Below, piece after piece: positions 1 to 9,684 of a stretch of 36,496 bases of DNA (position 1 is its first letter; the number at the start of each line of letters is the position of its first letter). The stretch is from Scytalidium lignicola (taxonomy: Eukaryota; Ascomycota; Leotiomycetes): NCBI GenBank assembly GCA_002812745.2, contig NCSJ02000402.1, positions 1 through 36,496 on the forward strand. The letters run 5' to 3'. Both the position numbers and the translations under genes were made by a program. The notes under the pieces are model-generated. The model was not told the DNA's origin, did no database searches, and saw nothing but the letters and a program-made list of their open reading frames with translations.

Positions 1-48
1 CACTAATATTCAGTCCCCACATTTGTTGTCGGACCAGACCGTAGTCTC

Positions 49-130
49 ACGGTCTGGTCTTAAAATTTTAGCTTCAGACCGTAGACCATACGGTCTGGTC
101 TCAAAATTTTGGCTTCAGACCGTGGTCTGT
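49..130. repeat. Two tandem copies of a 41-bp unit
   Basis: Copies at 49-89 and 90-130 align over 41 bp with a few differences, several of them C/T or G/A. Each copy begins with ACGGTCTGGTCT and contains its near complement CAGACCGT about 26 bases later, so each unit can itself fold back. The surrounding 1-230 is much less AT-rich than the DNA that follows. It may be the terminal part of a DNA transposon or a MITE; no coding capacity is visible. The class of element is not recognised. Confidence 0.8.
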
Positions 131-158
131 ACAGTCCAGACTGTACAGACCACGGTCT
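117..158. repeat. Perfect 20-bp inverted repeat with a 2-base spacer
   Basis: The arm AGACCGTGGTCTGTACAGTC at 117-136 is matched exactly by its reverse complement at 139-158, leaving CA between. It overlaps the second 41-bp tandem unit and is followed by further CGGTCTGGTCTGGTCTGG repeats near 182-203. It could be the junction of two head-to-head copies or an internal palindrome of a transposon end. Confidence 0.85.
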
Positions 159-1049
159 CGAAACGGTCCCCACAAAACCCACGGTCTGGTCTGGTCTGGA
201 CCGATCGGCCAGTCTATTTATTAGCCAGAGAAAAGATTTATACTTTACTATAAAGAAAAAGACTTAATATTAAAGTTATTCTAAGAACTGTTAACTTTTT
301 TNAAAAAATCTTTTAACAAGTAATAATTCAAGATTAAGAGATTTTCTTATATGAATATAATAATATAATTTAGCATTTGCATTTATGTCTTTTAATTATA
401 ATAAGGATTGTTAAGCTAATGAATTAAAGCTTAGTTTAACTTGTTTTTCTATATATAATAACTTATATCATATATAAGGACTATTACAACTAAGCTCTTA
501 AACTATTCTAATATTTACTCAGTTGTTCTTTTACAATCTTGATTATACTATAATTATTCAGTTAGACTATTAACTTAAGTTAAATCAAGTTATACTATAT
601 AAGCTTTATATTATACTTATAGACTATAACCCTTTTATTTACTTATATCTAATAGTTATAAAGTGTATAATTGTTCAACTAATAATATTCTAGTTAACTT
701 TAAATCTTTAAATAAAGTTAGTTGTAAAAAGAGTTTACTACTAAGGATAAATAAACTTTCTTAGTAATAATAAAATTATTATTATTATTCTAGAGGAAAC
801 TAGTTCATACAAGTCTAAAGATATCATTTTAGCTAATTATAATAATACTAGAGAAGAGTTGAATCTGATTAGAATTCTAATATCCTATTTAACTTATATA
901 TTATTATACTATATATTATTCTTTCTATATAGTAATTACAGTTAAGGTTATAATATAAAGCTTTAAGGCTAGTATAAAGGCAAGTATTTAACATTGTAAA
1001 AGTAATATTAACATTGATTATATACTTAAAAAGATTAATTCCCTTTTAT

Positions 1050-2020
1050 CTTTTATGAAGGCTATTTATTTTAACAATATATAATCAATGCTTTTATGAT
1101 AATGAAGACTATAAAGCTTAATTAACATTGTCTTAATTAATTGAAGATACAAGCTGATTTATACTAATGTATGTATAATGCTTTATACTTAAATAATGTT
1201 AATATTATAAATATTAACCATTATGTTATACTTTCTTCTTTGTTTTCAAGGGATAATCATCAAATGTAATAATTGTTTTAAGATATAATGGCTTTAGTTT
1301 ATTACTTTGGTAAACTTACTTATTTTATTATAATAATAACAAATCCAAATTAGTTAAAGATCAAGGATAATCTCTTACTTAGTTAATTTGTTATAAATTG
1401 TCCAGATTTAGTAACTTGTATTTTTAAGGTTAAAAGATAATAATTGATCAATGTACTTAAGGCTAGTATTCTAAGCCTTTACAATGGCTATGGCTTTATA
1501 ATTGAATATCAGAAACATAACCTTCCTTATATTTATTTCCTGTTTTACAAATTGTTTTATTTAGCTAAGCTATTATTAGATAACGTTAATAAGGTGATTT
1601 ATACTGAAATCCTTGATATAAACTGTAACTCTTATAATATGTTACAAGAATTAATAATTATATATATAGTTTATTACTTATGCAGTCTAGATCATCTTAA
1701 TAGTCCTTATATATAATGTAAAATTCTAATAGAATTATTATAGTATTTTAAGAGATTTCTAAAAAAAGTTTACAAATATAATAGTTATATCTAAGGATGA
1801 ATACTTAGAATATTGTTATAAGAATAATAACTAAACGTTTGTACATAAATTAAATATGTTTGGACAACTGATAATAAGAGATAATCATTAAGTAATATTT
1901 TATAACTTATATTTATTACAAATGTTCAATTGTTATATTAATATTGAATTGTATAATATAATATAAGTTATAAAGTATATTCATAAATATATTTACAAAG
2001 GTTATAATTGTTTAACACTC
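1050..2020 (+). pseudogene. Helitron Rep (HUH endonuclease) domain remnant
   Basis: This would be the rolling-circle initiator that nicks and joins DNA ends. From 1282 the frame reads MALVYYFGK and then an ITNPN segment, matching the Helitron MALVRHFGKP...NPNWPEI region. The same frame gives an open stretch (1444-1716) with EYQKHNLPYIYFL, corresponding to the conserved EYQKRGLPHxHxL motif. Both His of the metal-binding HxH motif are Tyr here (codons 1528-1530 and 1534-1536), which needs only C-to-T changes. In another frame, 1973-2002 reads KYIHKYIYKG, the two-Tyr nucleophile motif, with both Tyr retained. Several stops and at least one frameshift separate the parts. Confidence 0.75.
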
Positions 2021-4310
2021 ATTATTAAGCTTAGCTAAAATAAGATTAAACAATATGTTTAAGCTTGTTATATAAGCCTCATAAAAGTATTTATATGTCT
2101 TATAGAATATAAGATACATCAAGAATAACTTTTAGTAATATGTTTTCTTGTACACCTTTAAAAGGAATAGTTTATATAGTTTCATGATGATATAAAGTTA
2201 AATACTATTGTAATCAAGCTTAAAACACAGAATTCAAAGCTTATAACCTTTTTTAAGTATAATACTTAATATAAAGACAGTTGTTAATAATTATATCAGA
2301 AGTTTTTAAAGTATTATATGTAGAATACAAAGAATTAATGCTAACAGCTTTAAAAACAAGAGTACTCTATTAGTTGAATGTATTATTATAGCTTAACATA
2401 TAAGGAGAAATTTTATTTACAATTATTACTTATTTGTGTACAAGGGTTATAATTATTTGAGGAATTGTACATAGTTAATAACATTTAATACTCAATGTAT
2501 TATACTATATATATTACTTGAGGATTAGTTAAGAATAACTAAGAATAATTTTAATACTTTAAGAAAGTAATCTAATTCAATCTAATTAGTTGTTTATAGA
2601 TTATATTCCTTATTAGCTTATACTCTTAGTTAATAAGTGATCTTATAACTTTATAAAATCAATTCAAGTCTTATTTGTATAATGATTTATATTATTTCTT
2701 AAGCTTTCTTCAGAATATAAGTTTCTTATTAATATTACAAGATTCAGAGTATAATTACAACTTGTACATATTCAATAAAAAGCTTTAAGATATACAATTA
2801 ACAATTGTTAACTTTAGTTTATCTATATTTTCTTTTAATTAGTCTATTATCTATAATTAAATTGTACTAGAATATAATATCATAAAAGAAGTTATTATTA
2901 CCTTAATAATATAAGTTTAATTAAATCAAGATTAATATAAGTACTTTAATACAATTATTATAACTATTAAGAATAAACTATAAAATGCTTATTTCTACTT
3001 ACAAGGACTAAAGGAGAATAATAAGACTTTCCTTTACAAAACCTTATATTATTATTTTTATAAATTAAAAAAGCATATACTTTATATAGCTTTTACAAGT
3101 ATTATAATACTTTTATTATTAGTTAATTATATAATATATTTATAATTCTAAATCTTAATTGAATTAAATAAAAGCTTTGTTAACTTGATCTTAAAAAACA
3201 ATAAGCTAACAATTATACTTTAATATGTTGATTTAATCATATAAGATAAAGTCTTTATATAATACAAGTATTGTTTTAAAGTTGTCTATTACTTATTCTA
3301 TAACTTACAATTTATTAAGAATTAAAATCTTTTATTCAATAAAGTTCTTATTATCTTAAGTAATGATTTTACTTAAATCTTACTTATAATAATAAGTAAT
3401 ACTTAAGTAAACATTATGTATACTTGTTTATAACATTCTTTTATATAATTATAACTATGAAAACTATACTTAAGAATTAATATACATATATAATTAAAAG
3501 AAGAAGAAGTTAATTTTATATAATGGATTAACTTATTACCTTATAATATAACTTTTTATAACTTTATCTTAATTCCTTTAACTATTTTTAAACTTTAAAA
3601 CCTAAAAGTATTACTTAATAATGTATATCCTTTACTTTTACTTTAAGTTATACTTAAAAATCTTATAGCTTTTCATAGTAAAGTACTACTTACCATTTAG
3701 AATAAAATTATAAAGATGTTGAATAAAATAGTTATAACTTGATTCTTTAACTTTAAATGTACTTATTTGTTTGTAAACTTAATTAATATTAATAACAAAG
3801 ATAATAACAATTATACATATATTGTAAAAGTATTATAAACTATAAATATCCTAAGTTTACCTTCATTTAAGCTAATATTAAAAGTTAAAGTATTAACCAT
3901 ATTAATTCACAATATATGCTTATTAAAGGTTTATATAATAATACATATATAATTGTTATAACTTTACAAAATCACTTGATCAAGAGACAATTATTAAGTA
4001 AAGAGTAAGATGAGTAAGTTTATATAATTCCTCAAATTAAGTTAATGTTAAATAAGAATAATTTACCTTTTATACTTTCTTATAAGCAATTCCTTCTTTA
4101 AATATACTTTGTTATAATTGTAAATAAGTCTTAAGGTTAATTGTTTAACAAAGTTAACCTTAATCTATGAGTTCTTATCTTTATATATAACTAGTTTTAT
4201 ATAACAATCTCTTGAAATACTTCTGTTAAGAGGTTATTTATACTCTTACTTATAAGAGTTATTATAACTTATAATATAATATATCTAGAAGTTCTAAAAG
4301 ATATCAATAT
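2020..4310 (+). pseudogene. Helitron linker and Pif1-like helicase remnant
   Basis: The segment after the Rep domain still reads as short blocks of the Helitron linker: IKQYV near 2050, HDDIKLNTI near 2190 and GEKFYL-like residues near 2405. At 3005-3037 the frame reads GLKENNKTFLY, a decayed Walker A motif (family form GxGGTGKTFLY). It is followed by YYYF, then VDLII*DKV (Walker B region, DE changed to DK after a stop), and WINLLPYN near 3520. Later blocks to about 4310 resemble the helicase C-terminus. Many TAA/TAG stops sit where Gln or Trp is expected, consistent with RIP. Confidence 0.7.
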
Positions 4311-5648
4311 ATGACTTTATACTTTATAACATATATACTTTCAATATATAAAGGCTATTTACAAGTATAAAGAAAGNAAAAAAGTAAGTGATATTTTTTT
4401 ATTATACACTTAATTAACTAGTAATCAAGACTCTTGATAAGATTTTCATTCTTCCTCTTTATTTAAGGCTATGGCTAGTATAACTAATTTTATTTATAAA
4501 TATACTTTACAAGTATAATACTCCTTATAAGAGAGTATAAGAGCCTTTGAAATTATACTTTAAAAGGAGTTAACAGCATTATCAAACTTTATAACTTGTA
4601 ATAGTATAACAATAAAAGTAATAGTAGTTAATATAATAATAAGAGTAAGAATAAGAGTAAAACCTACTTATAATCTATTAACTATAAACTGTATAATCTG
4701 ATAATAATGTTACTTATTAGTATTACTAACTTTAAAGGAATTAACAAGTTTAATGAGGATCAGAACAACATAACAAAGGCTATCAAGGTAAAGAGCATAA
4801 GCAAGAGCAAGTACAAGGTAGGCTAAGGAGTTATCAAAGTTGTTAGCCAGAGTTATTCTAAGAATAAGGAAGGCCAAGACATTTTGAATGGTTTAAGCTA
4901 CTTAAACATTCATTTGTATTATGTACAGTTAATTACAGACTATAACAATATTGAATCAACTACTTATGTTATTAAATGTTATAACAAACACCTGAGGAAT
5001 TGTAATAATAATTACAACAACTACTACTAAACAAGCTATCTACTACAATACACAACTAAAACAGTCTACTATGCTTTTGGCAATGGCTACAAGTTATAAG
5101 GCTATTCATCTTTGTTCTATACATCTAGCTAATGATAGCCTCATCATTTTAAGTATAACCAAAGGTTATTCCTCTACTTTGACAAAGCAAGGTGACTTGA
5201 ACAATTAACATTGTTATTAACATTTATACAATAGTTGTACACTTAGTAGTAATACTAGAAACAATGATTTAATTGTTCATTTTAATGGTAATAGTAGTAG
5301 TAATAACAATAGTAGTAGATGTAGTTGACGAAGAGAGAAAGTAAGAAGTTGTAAAAGGTTAAAATATATATTTCTACAGTCAATGGAAGCTAATTTCATT
5401 GTTACTATTTATATACAAGCTATAAATAAAGAAGCCATTCACTAAGTTCATGATTTCATATTGATGTACTATCCACAATAGTTAAATTTCTATTGTTCTT
5501 ACAAGTGATACCTTTAAGATCTCTTTTAGCAATGTATGAAAGCGTTGTTGTATAGTCCTTTACAGTTAAATCCATTGTTATAATTCTATTCATAACTGTT
5601 CAAAGGGAGTAATGGTTGAAAGCAAATAGGGGGATTGATTAGATAAGC

Positions 5649-5717
5649 TATATCACGTGGCCAGCGGATACCGCATGCACCCGCCTTGCGAGCGTAGCGA
5701 GTAACAAGCTTTGCTTG
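5649..5717 (+). repeat. Hairpin terminal module, copy 1 (probable Helitron 3' end)
   Basis: In order: TATATCACGTG (5649-5659); a short stem GCGG-ATA-CCGC (about 5664-5674); GCACCC; CGAGCGTAGCGAG; and a final hairpin CAAGC-TTT-GCTTG (5705-5717). The same order recurs at 7853-7921 with a different first stem that is still self-complementary. Helitrons end in a short hairpin near the 3' terminus, and this module lies downstream of the decayed Helitron gene. A canonical CTRR end directly after the hairpin is not obvious. Confidence 0.65.
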
Positions 5718-5991
5718 TCTTTATAATATTGGAAACGTTTCCGTAGAAAAAGATATTGTACAAATTATGTAATCTTCTGTAAAAATTGACATTGTTGGCT
5801 TATTACCCCCTTAAACCCTTTAAACCCTTAATTGAAGGGCTGTCAGGTGATAAGCTGAGGGATCACACCACAGTACACTAGAATCATCTGTCATAATATT
5901 CAATTGAGTCTCTGTACTATACAATTTATATGTGCTGTAGCCTCTTTTATGTGTTCTAATATATGATAGCAAAATACAATTTCTGAATCCT

Positions 5992-6043
5992 ACTTTACAC
6001 TTTACACTCTATACTCTACACTACACTTTACACTTTACACCCT
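5992..6043. repeat. Degenerate TACACTT microsatellite
   Basis: The stretch is built from ACTTTACACTT and CTACACT variants in an imperfect tandem array. No gene is visible in the surrounding 5720-6300. Four single N bases fall between 6129 and 6261, three of them directly before A runs. Confidence 0.6.
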
Positions 6044-6540
6044 TATTATGGCCAGTTTCCTCTTCTCAGAATGATTACGGTGCTCTTCTTGTAAAAAAAT
6101 TTCAACTAATCACAGATTACCCATTTCGNAAAAAGTAGATTACACAATATCTCTTGTGATATCTGTCATATACAATTNAAAAGACTATTATCAAGAGTNA
6201 AAAAGGTCAATTGGATTCAGTTTTAAAAGAAGGAATAACATGTCAACAACACAGAATTGTNAAAACAACAACAACAGACTGCAAAAGCCCAAAAAAAAGC
6301 ATATTAGTGAATTATTATAAAATCAAAGAAAGCATATCGAATATATGTTAAGTTATATGTGGTCAATTAATATAAGTATGTTTATTCAGTTTATAATTCA
6401 TAAACTAATTATTAATATATGTTAAATTAAGGCATGTGAAAGCATGTACACAATATAGGGTTACTCAGAATATATTATGATGTTATAATAACTACATATG
6501 TACACAAGTAAAAAAGAGTTAACTAATAGGACTACTTAAA

Positions 6541-7455
6541 ATGGAAATCATGTATAATAAGAAAGTAGTACATAAGGTAGTATATAGGATATCATAACAA
6601 TATATATATAATATAGCAAAACAAGCTTGGATTCGAAAACAAAAGGATTTATCTGATTAGCCTGAATAAGAAGGAGATGCTGATAATTTAGAATTATCCA
6701 ATATAATTATAAATTTAAAAGATTTATAGATAGATATATAGTTTATACAAGTTTAATAGCAATATTTAAAAGTATTTCAAGGACATGAAGTAAATTCAAT
6801 AGCTTATTATAAGTTTGAGAATCTTTATAAAAGATATATATAAGCTATAGTTGATTAGCCAGATTGAAAATCTACAGATAAGCTTATGAACTAGAGGGTT
6901 GTAGAAGGGTATAAAGGTTAAGAAAAGCTTATACAAGAGCTTATAGAAGAGTTAATAAGCCTGGAAAGGCTTGTGGAGAAGTTTATCGAGGAGTCTGTAA
7001 GTAAGTGTACAAAGCTTAGAGGATTTATTTACATATAGCTAACAAGAGTTTGGATAGGTCAAGAGCTTATAAAACAGCCTGCAGATAAGCTTATAGGCCT
7101 TTCCAAGCCTATTGACCAGGTTATGGAGGGAAAGTCTACAGAAGGGTCTACAGACCAAGAGGAGGAGGAAGAGGAGGAGGAGGAGGAGGAGGAGCAACGT
7201 TGCCTTAGCTGTTATCAATTAAGGCCACTTTCAGATTATAGCCAATTTTTGACCTGTATAGCTTGTAGAAGGCGTAATACCAAGGCCAATCGTCGTAGAC
7301 GGCAAAAGGTTATACAGGCCACAAGGGAGCAAATTGAAAGGCATTTGAGAAGTTGGTCTGCAATAGCAAGAGAGAGGAAGCTTAGACCTCTCCGAGAGCA
7401 TAGGTTTAGGCCATTGACAGTAGACGACTATTTGAATGCAACTGAACTGGACTAA
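6541..7455 (+). pseudogene. Unrecognised 305-codon ORF with 13 stops and no frameshift
   Basis: One frame runs from ATG 6541 to the stop after residue 304 at 7455. It is broken by 13 stop codons, all TAA, TAG or TGA that single C-to-T changes of Gln or Arg codons (or G-to-A of Trp) would explain; no indel is needed. Only the last part, from ATG 7123 (110 codons), is open. That part has a run of twelve Glu (7158-7193), then a small Cys pair motif CLSC...CIAC (about 7201-7275) followed by a very basic stretch RRRNTKANRRRRQK, suggesting a zinc-binding, nucleic-acid-binding region. Weak reading continues upstream to about 6301 with more stops. It lies inside the second hairpin-ended element, so it is probably an accessory or captured gene of a transposon. 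No family assignment is made. Confidence 0.6.
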
Positions 7456-7458
7456 ATA

Positions 7459-7751
7459 GCCAATGGCCGTAGGTCGTTAGCATACTACAGAGCGTACAGG
7501 TGGCTATATTGCAGGCCAAATAATTAGCCAACAGCCGAAGGTTGTTGGCCTGTTATAGAGCTTACAGAGTCTACGGAGCTTACAAAACCGGAGGCCAACG
7601 GCCGGAGGGCGTTGGCGTACAGTAGAATGGTAGCTGTACAGTAGAATGGTAGCTGTACAGTAGAATGGTAGCTGTACAGTAGAATGGTAGCTGTACAGTA
7701 GAATGGTAGCTTTAAATATTTACAAAAAGCCAACAGCCGAAGGTTGTTGGC
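7459..7751. repeat. Four copies of a 23-bp quasi-palindrome
   Basis: Related 23-mers occur at 7459-7481, 7527-7549, 7594-7616 and 7729-7751. Each has the form GCCAA(C/T)(G/A)GCCGNAGG(N)NGTTGGC or a close variant, so the ends can pair. The second and fourth share further flanking sequence (AGAG.TTACAGAGTCTAC.GAG.TTACAAA), showing duplication of a segment of about 65 bp. They lie between the pseudo-ORF and the terminal module of the second element. Confidence 0.8.
7617..7711. repeat. Five tandem copies of a 19-bp unit
   Basis: The unit GTACAGTAGAATGGTAGCT is repeated five times without any mismatch (95 bp). Exact identity next to degraded DNA suggests a recent expansion or replication slippage. 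There are no spacers, so it is not a CRISPR array. Confidence 0.95.
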
Positions 7752-7852
7752 CTATTGCAGAGTTTACAGAGTCTACAGAGTTTACAAACCGTATACAACA
7801 CATACAATATACAATCACACAATTGGGTGGTAATTGGGAGTATTACAGACCG

Positions 7853-7921
7853 TATATCACGTGCAATAAGGGGGTGCGTAGCACCCTACCTACGAGCGGA
7901 GCGAGTAGCAAGCGCAGCTTG
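7853..7921 (+). repeat. Hairpin terminal module, copy 2
   Basis: TATATCACGTG (7853-7863), stem GGGTGC-GTA-GCACCC (7872-7886), CGAGCGGAGCGAG (7893-7905) and hairpin CAAGC-GCA-GCTTG (7909-7921) repeat the architecture of 5649-5717. The loop bases and the first stem differ between copies, while pairing is kept. Downstream of about 7930 the base composition returns to that of normal genomic DNA, so this is probably the right border of the repeat island. Confidence 0.7.
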
Positions 7922-7929
7922 TATATCTT

Positions 7930-9684
7930 GAGCTAACATTGAACATAGCTCATAATACTTGGATGTTTTATTTTGCAACTTCACTTCGACCTGGAAATTA
8001 AAATATTATAAGGTATCTATTTTATCGATATTCTAGCCTTCATAGAGATATCTAAGGTGTAAGCAAAGGGAATTACATATAAATAAATAAAATTTGAACT
8101 CCGCTCAATTGCCTAAAGTGATGGAGCTGCAGTCTTATAATTGAGATAATGAAGTTGAATCGATGCATATTAATTCTCAGTGAACTGAATAAGTGGAGAA
8201 AACCCAGTGCGCTAAAAAGGTCATCGGCACGTAGATTACACTCGCTCTGTTTTCCCCTCGCATCGCAATATAACAAGCACGTGATATTATGAAAGTAGGA
8301 TTTAAATTTTGTCAGTGCATTCCTACAGACATAATCAGTCTAATAGTGCTAATGAGGTATCAATAATGGTCTCTCAATAATTTAAAGAATTATGGGGAAA
8401 TCGAATTTAGATACGTAGAACTAGTTTCATATAAATCGGTCACAAAGTTTTTATATTAGGACAGCAGGGAACTAGAACTAGAGGATTAATAAGTAGAGGG
8501 AGAAAAGCATTAAATCAAGCAACTATAATCCTGACAACCAACCTAATTTATCTTTATATGACGCTATCGTCCTATTCTCAATAAAGATATGTTTAGTGCA
8601 CAAACTTAGCTACGAGATAATTACAATATGTTATCCATACACGGCTTGCCAGGCGAAGGGGCAACTATCTCCGTAGGTACACTCCAATCCGAGTGGGTAT
8701 GGGGCATACTTCTTTGCTGTCGAAAAAAGCGACTGAGATTTCAATAGTAGCATATGTTAACTGGTCTGCTAATGTTCCAGCGTCTTATTCTGCTACTCTC
8801 TCATCGCCCACTGCTCAGTGAGTCTTATCTTGTCAACAACATCAGCATGTCATAGAATATGTTGTGGGGTCCTGTTGGCTTGTGGTGTGCTTATTCTTGA
8901 CAGTGTAATTCCGGTGTTAGATGTAACACAGACGAAGGAAGTTATCTTTCTCAGATTCAAAGGGACTAACCCGTGATGTGTAACTATTTTTATAAACAGA
9001 ACAGTAAAAACAAAATTGAGTCGCGCATTAATTATGGACGAGGAGTCGTGATGACGGAATGCGGGCGGAGCCGATGATGCAAGCCGGGGGAATTGAAGGA
9101 CCGAGGAAGACTGAGTCATTCCGTAGTTCGCTCCTGTTGGATCCGTTTTAGCTATTATTCATTAACTCTAAACCCTACTTCTTTTTGATTGACTAGTTAT
9201 TATATAATTTGGTGTTGAATGTGTATAATTATCAGTGATCAAGTTGGGAGAACTTCAAAGTACCCTTCCGCTGAACAATAGAGGATGGCACAATCAATAT
9301 ACGCAGGTTGCTTACTTATGCACCACTCTGGATGCCTGAGTAGAATCCTTTACTTCCCTGCCTAATGGAGAAAATATCTGCTTTATATTTGATTGGTCGA
9401 AATGATAATCTTATTTGATCCAGCCAATAGATGACCCACTCTGCATAAAGAATTACCATTTCGATCAGGCTAAGGGATAACGTGCTCCTAAGTTACGAGA
9501 TTTGGACGGATTCGTACTCTACCCGTCACATACTAGCGTTAGTCAGCGAGGTAACATTGGATTTGCCTCCTCCGTGGAAGCATTCGGTTCTCATCCCCAG
9601 ATCGCTCACTATCTGGCGTCTTTACAACGTTCTGTATATATCCTGGACTAGACCATTTCGGAACCTAATGCGAAGTAATACACA
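7930..9684. other. Gene-free stretch upstream of the regulator
   Basis: Only short random open frames are present on either strand. No repeat or RNA gene was recognised. The right part is presumably the promoter of the Zn2Cys6 gene that starts at 9685. Confidence 0.5.

Larger units (their letters stand above)
250..5600. other. AT-rich, RIP-like degraded block
   Basis: From about 250 to 5600 the sequence is dominated by A and T, with dense TA dinucleotides and stop codons in all frames. The only recognisable content is the decayed Helitron described separately; within it, residues that should be His, Gln, Arg, Pro or Gly are replaced as expected for C-to-T change on either strand. About 4320-5600 is slightly less AT-rich and rich in AAC/AGT trinucleotide runs; I recognise no protein there. 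Two single N bases (302 and 4377) sit next to A runs. Confidence 0.8.
1050..5717 (+). mobile_element. Decayed Helitron (rolling-circle transposon)
   Basis: Protein remnants in plus-strand order match a fungal Helitron transposase: a Rep (Helitron-like N) part, a linker, then a Pif1-like helicase. The 3' border is placed at the hairpin module ending at 5717 because a very similar module recurs at 7921. The 5' border is not determined; 1050 is only where recognisable protein similarity begins. Rep, linker and helicase lie in different frames, so there are indels as well as base changes. The copy cannot encode an active enzyme. The assignment rests on remembered family motifs, not on a search. 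Confidence 0.75.

Noticed and set aside
4741..5060. Possible coding remnant rich in Asn and Lys
   Set aside because: The translation is low complexity with no family resemblance, as expected from AT-rich trinucleotide runs.
5805..5835. Telomere-like CCCTTAAACCC repeats
   Set aside because: Units are irregular, only two or three, and do not match TTAGGG/CCCTAA; the region lies inside the repeat island.
7617..7711. Possible CRISPR-like array
   Set aside because: The five 19-bp units are directly joined with no spacers; it is a plain tandem repeat.
8850..9119. Minus-strand open frame of 89 codons
   Set aside because: No domain, repeat or supporting splice structure; length is within chance expectation.
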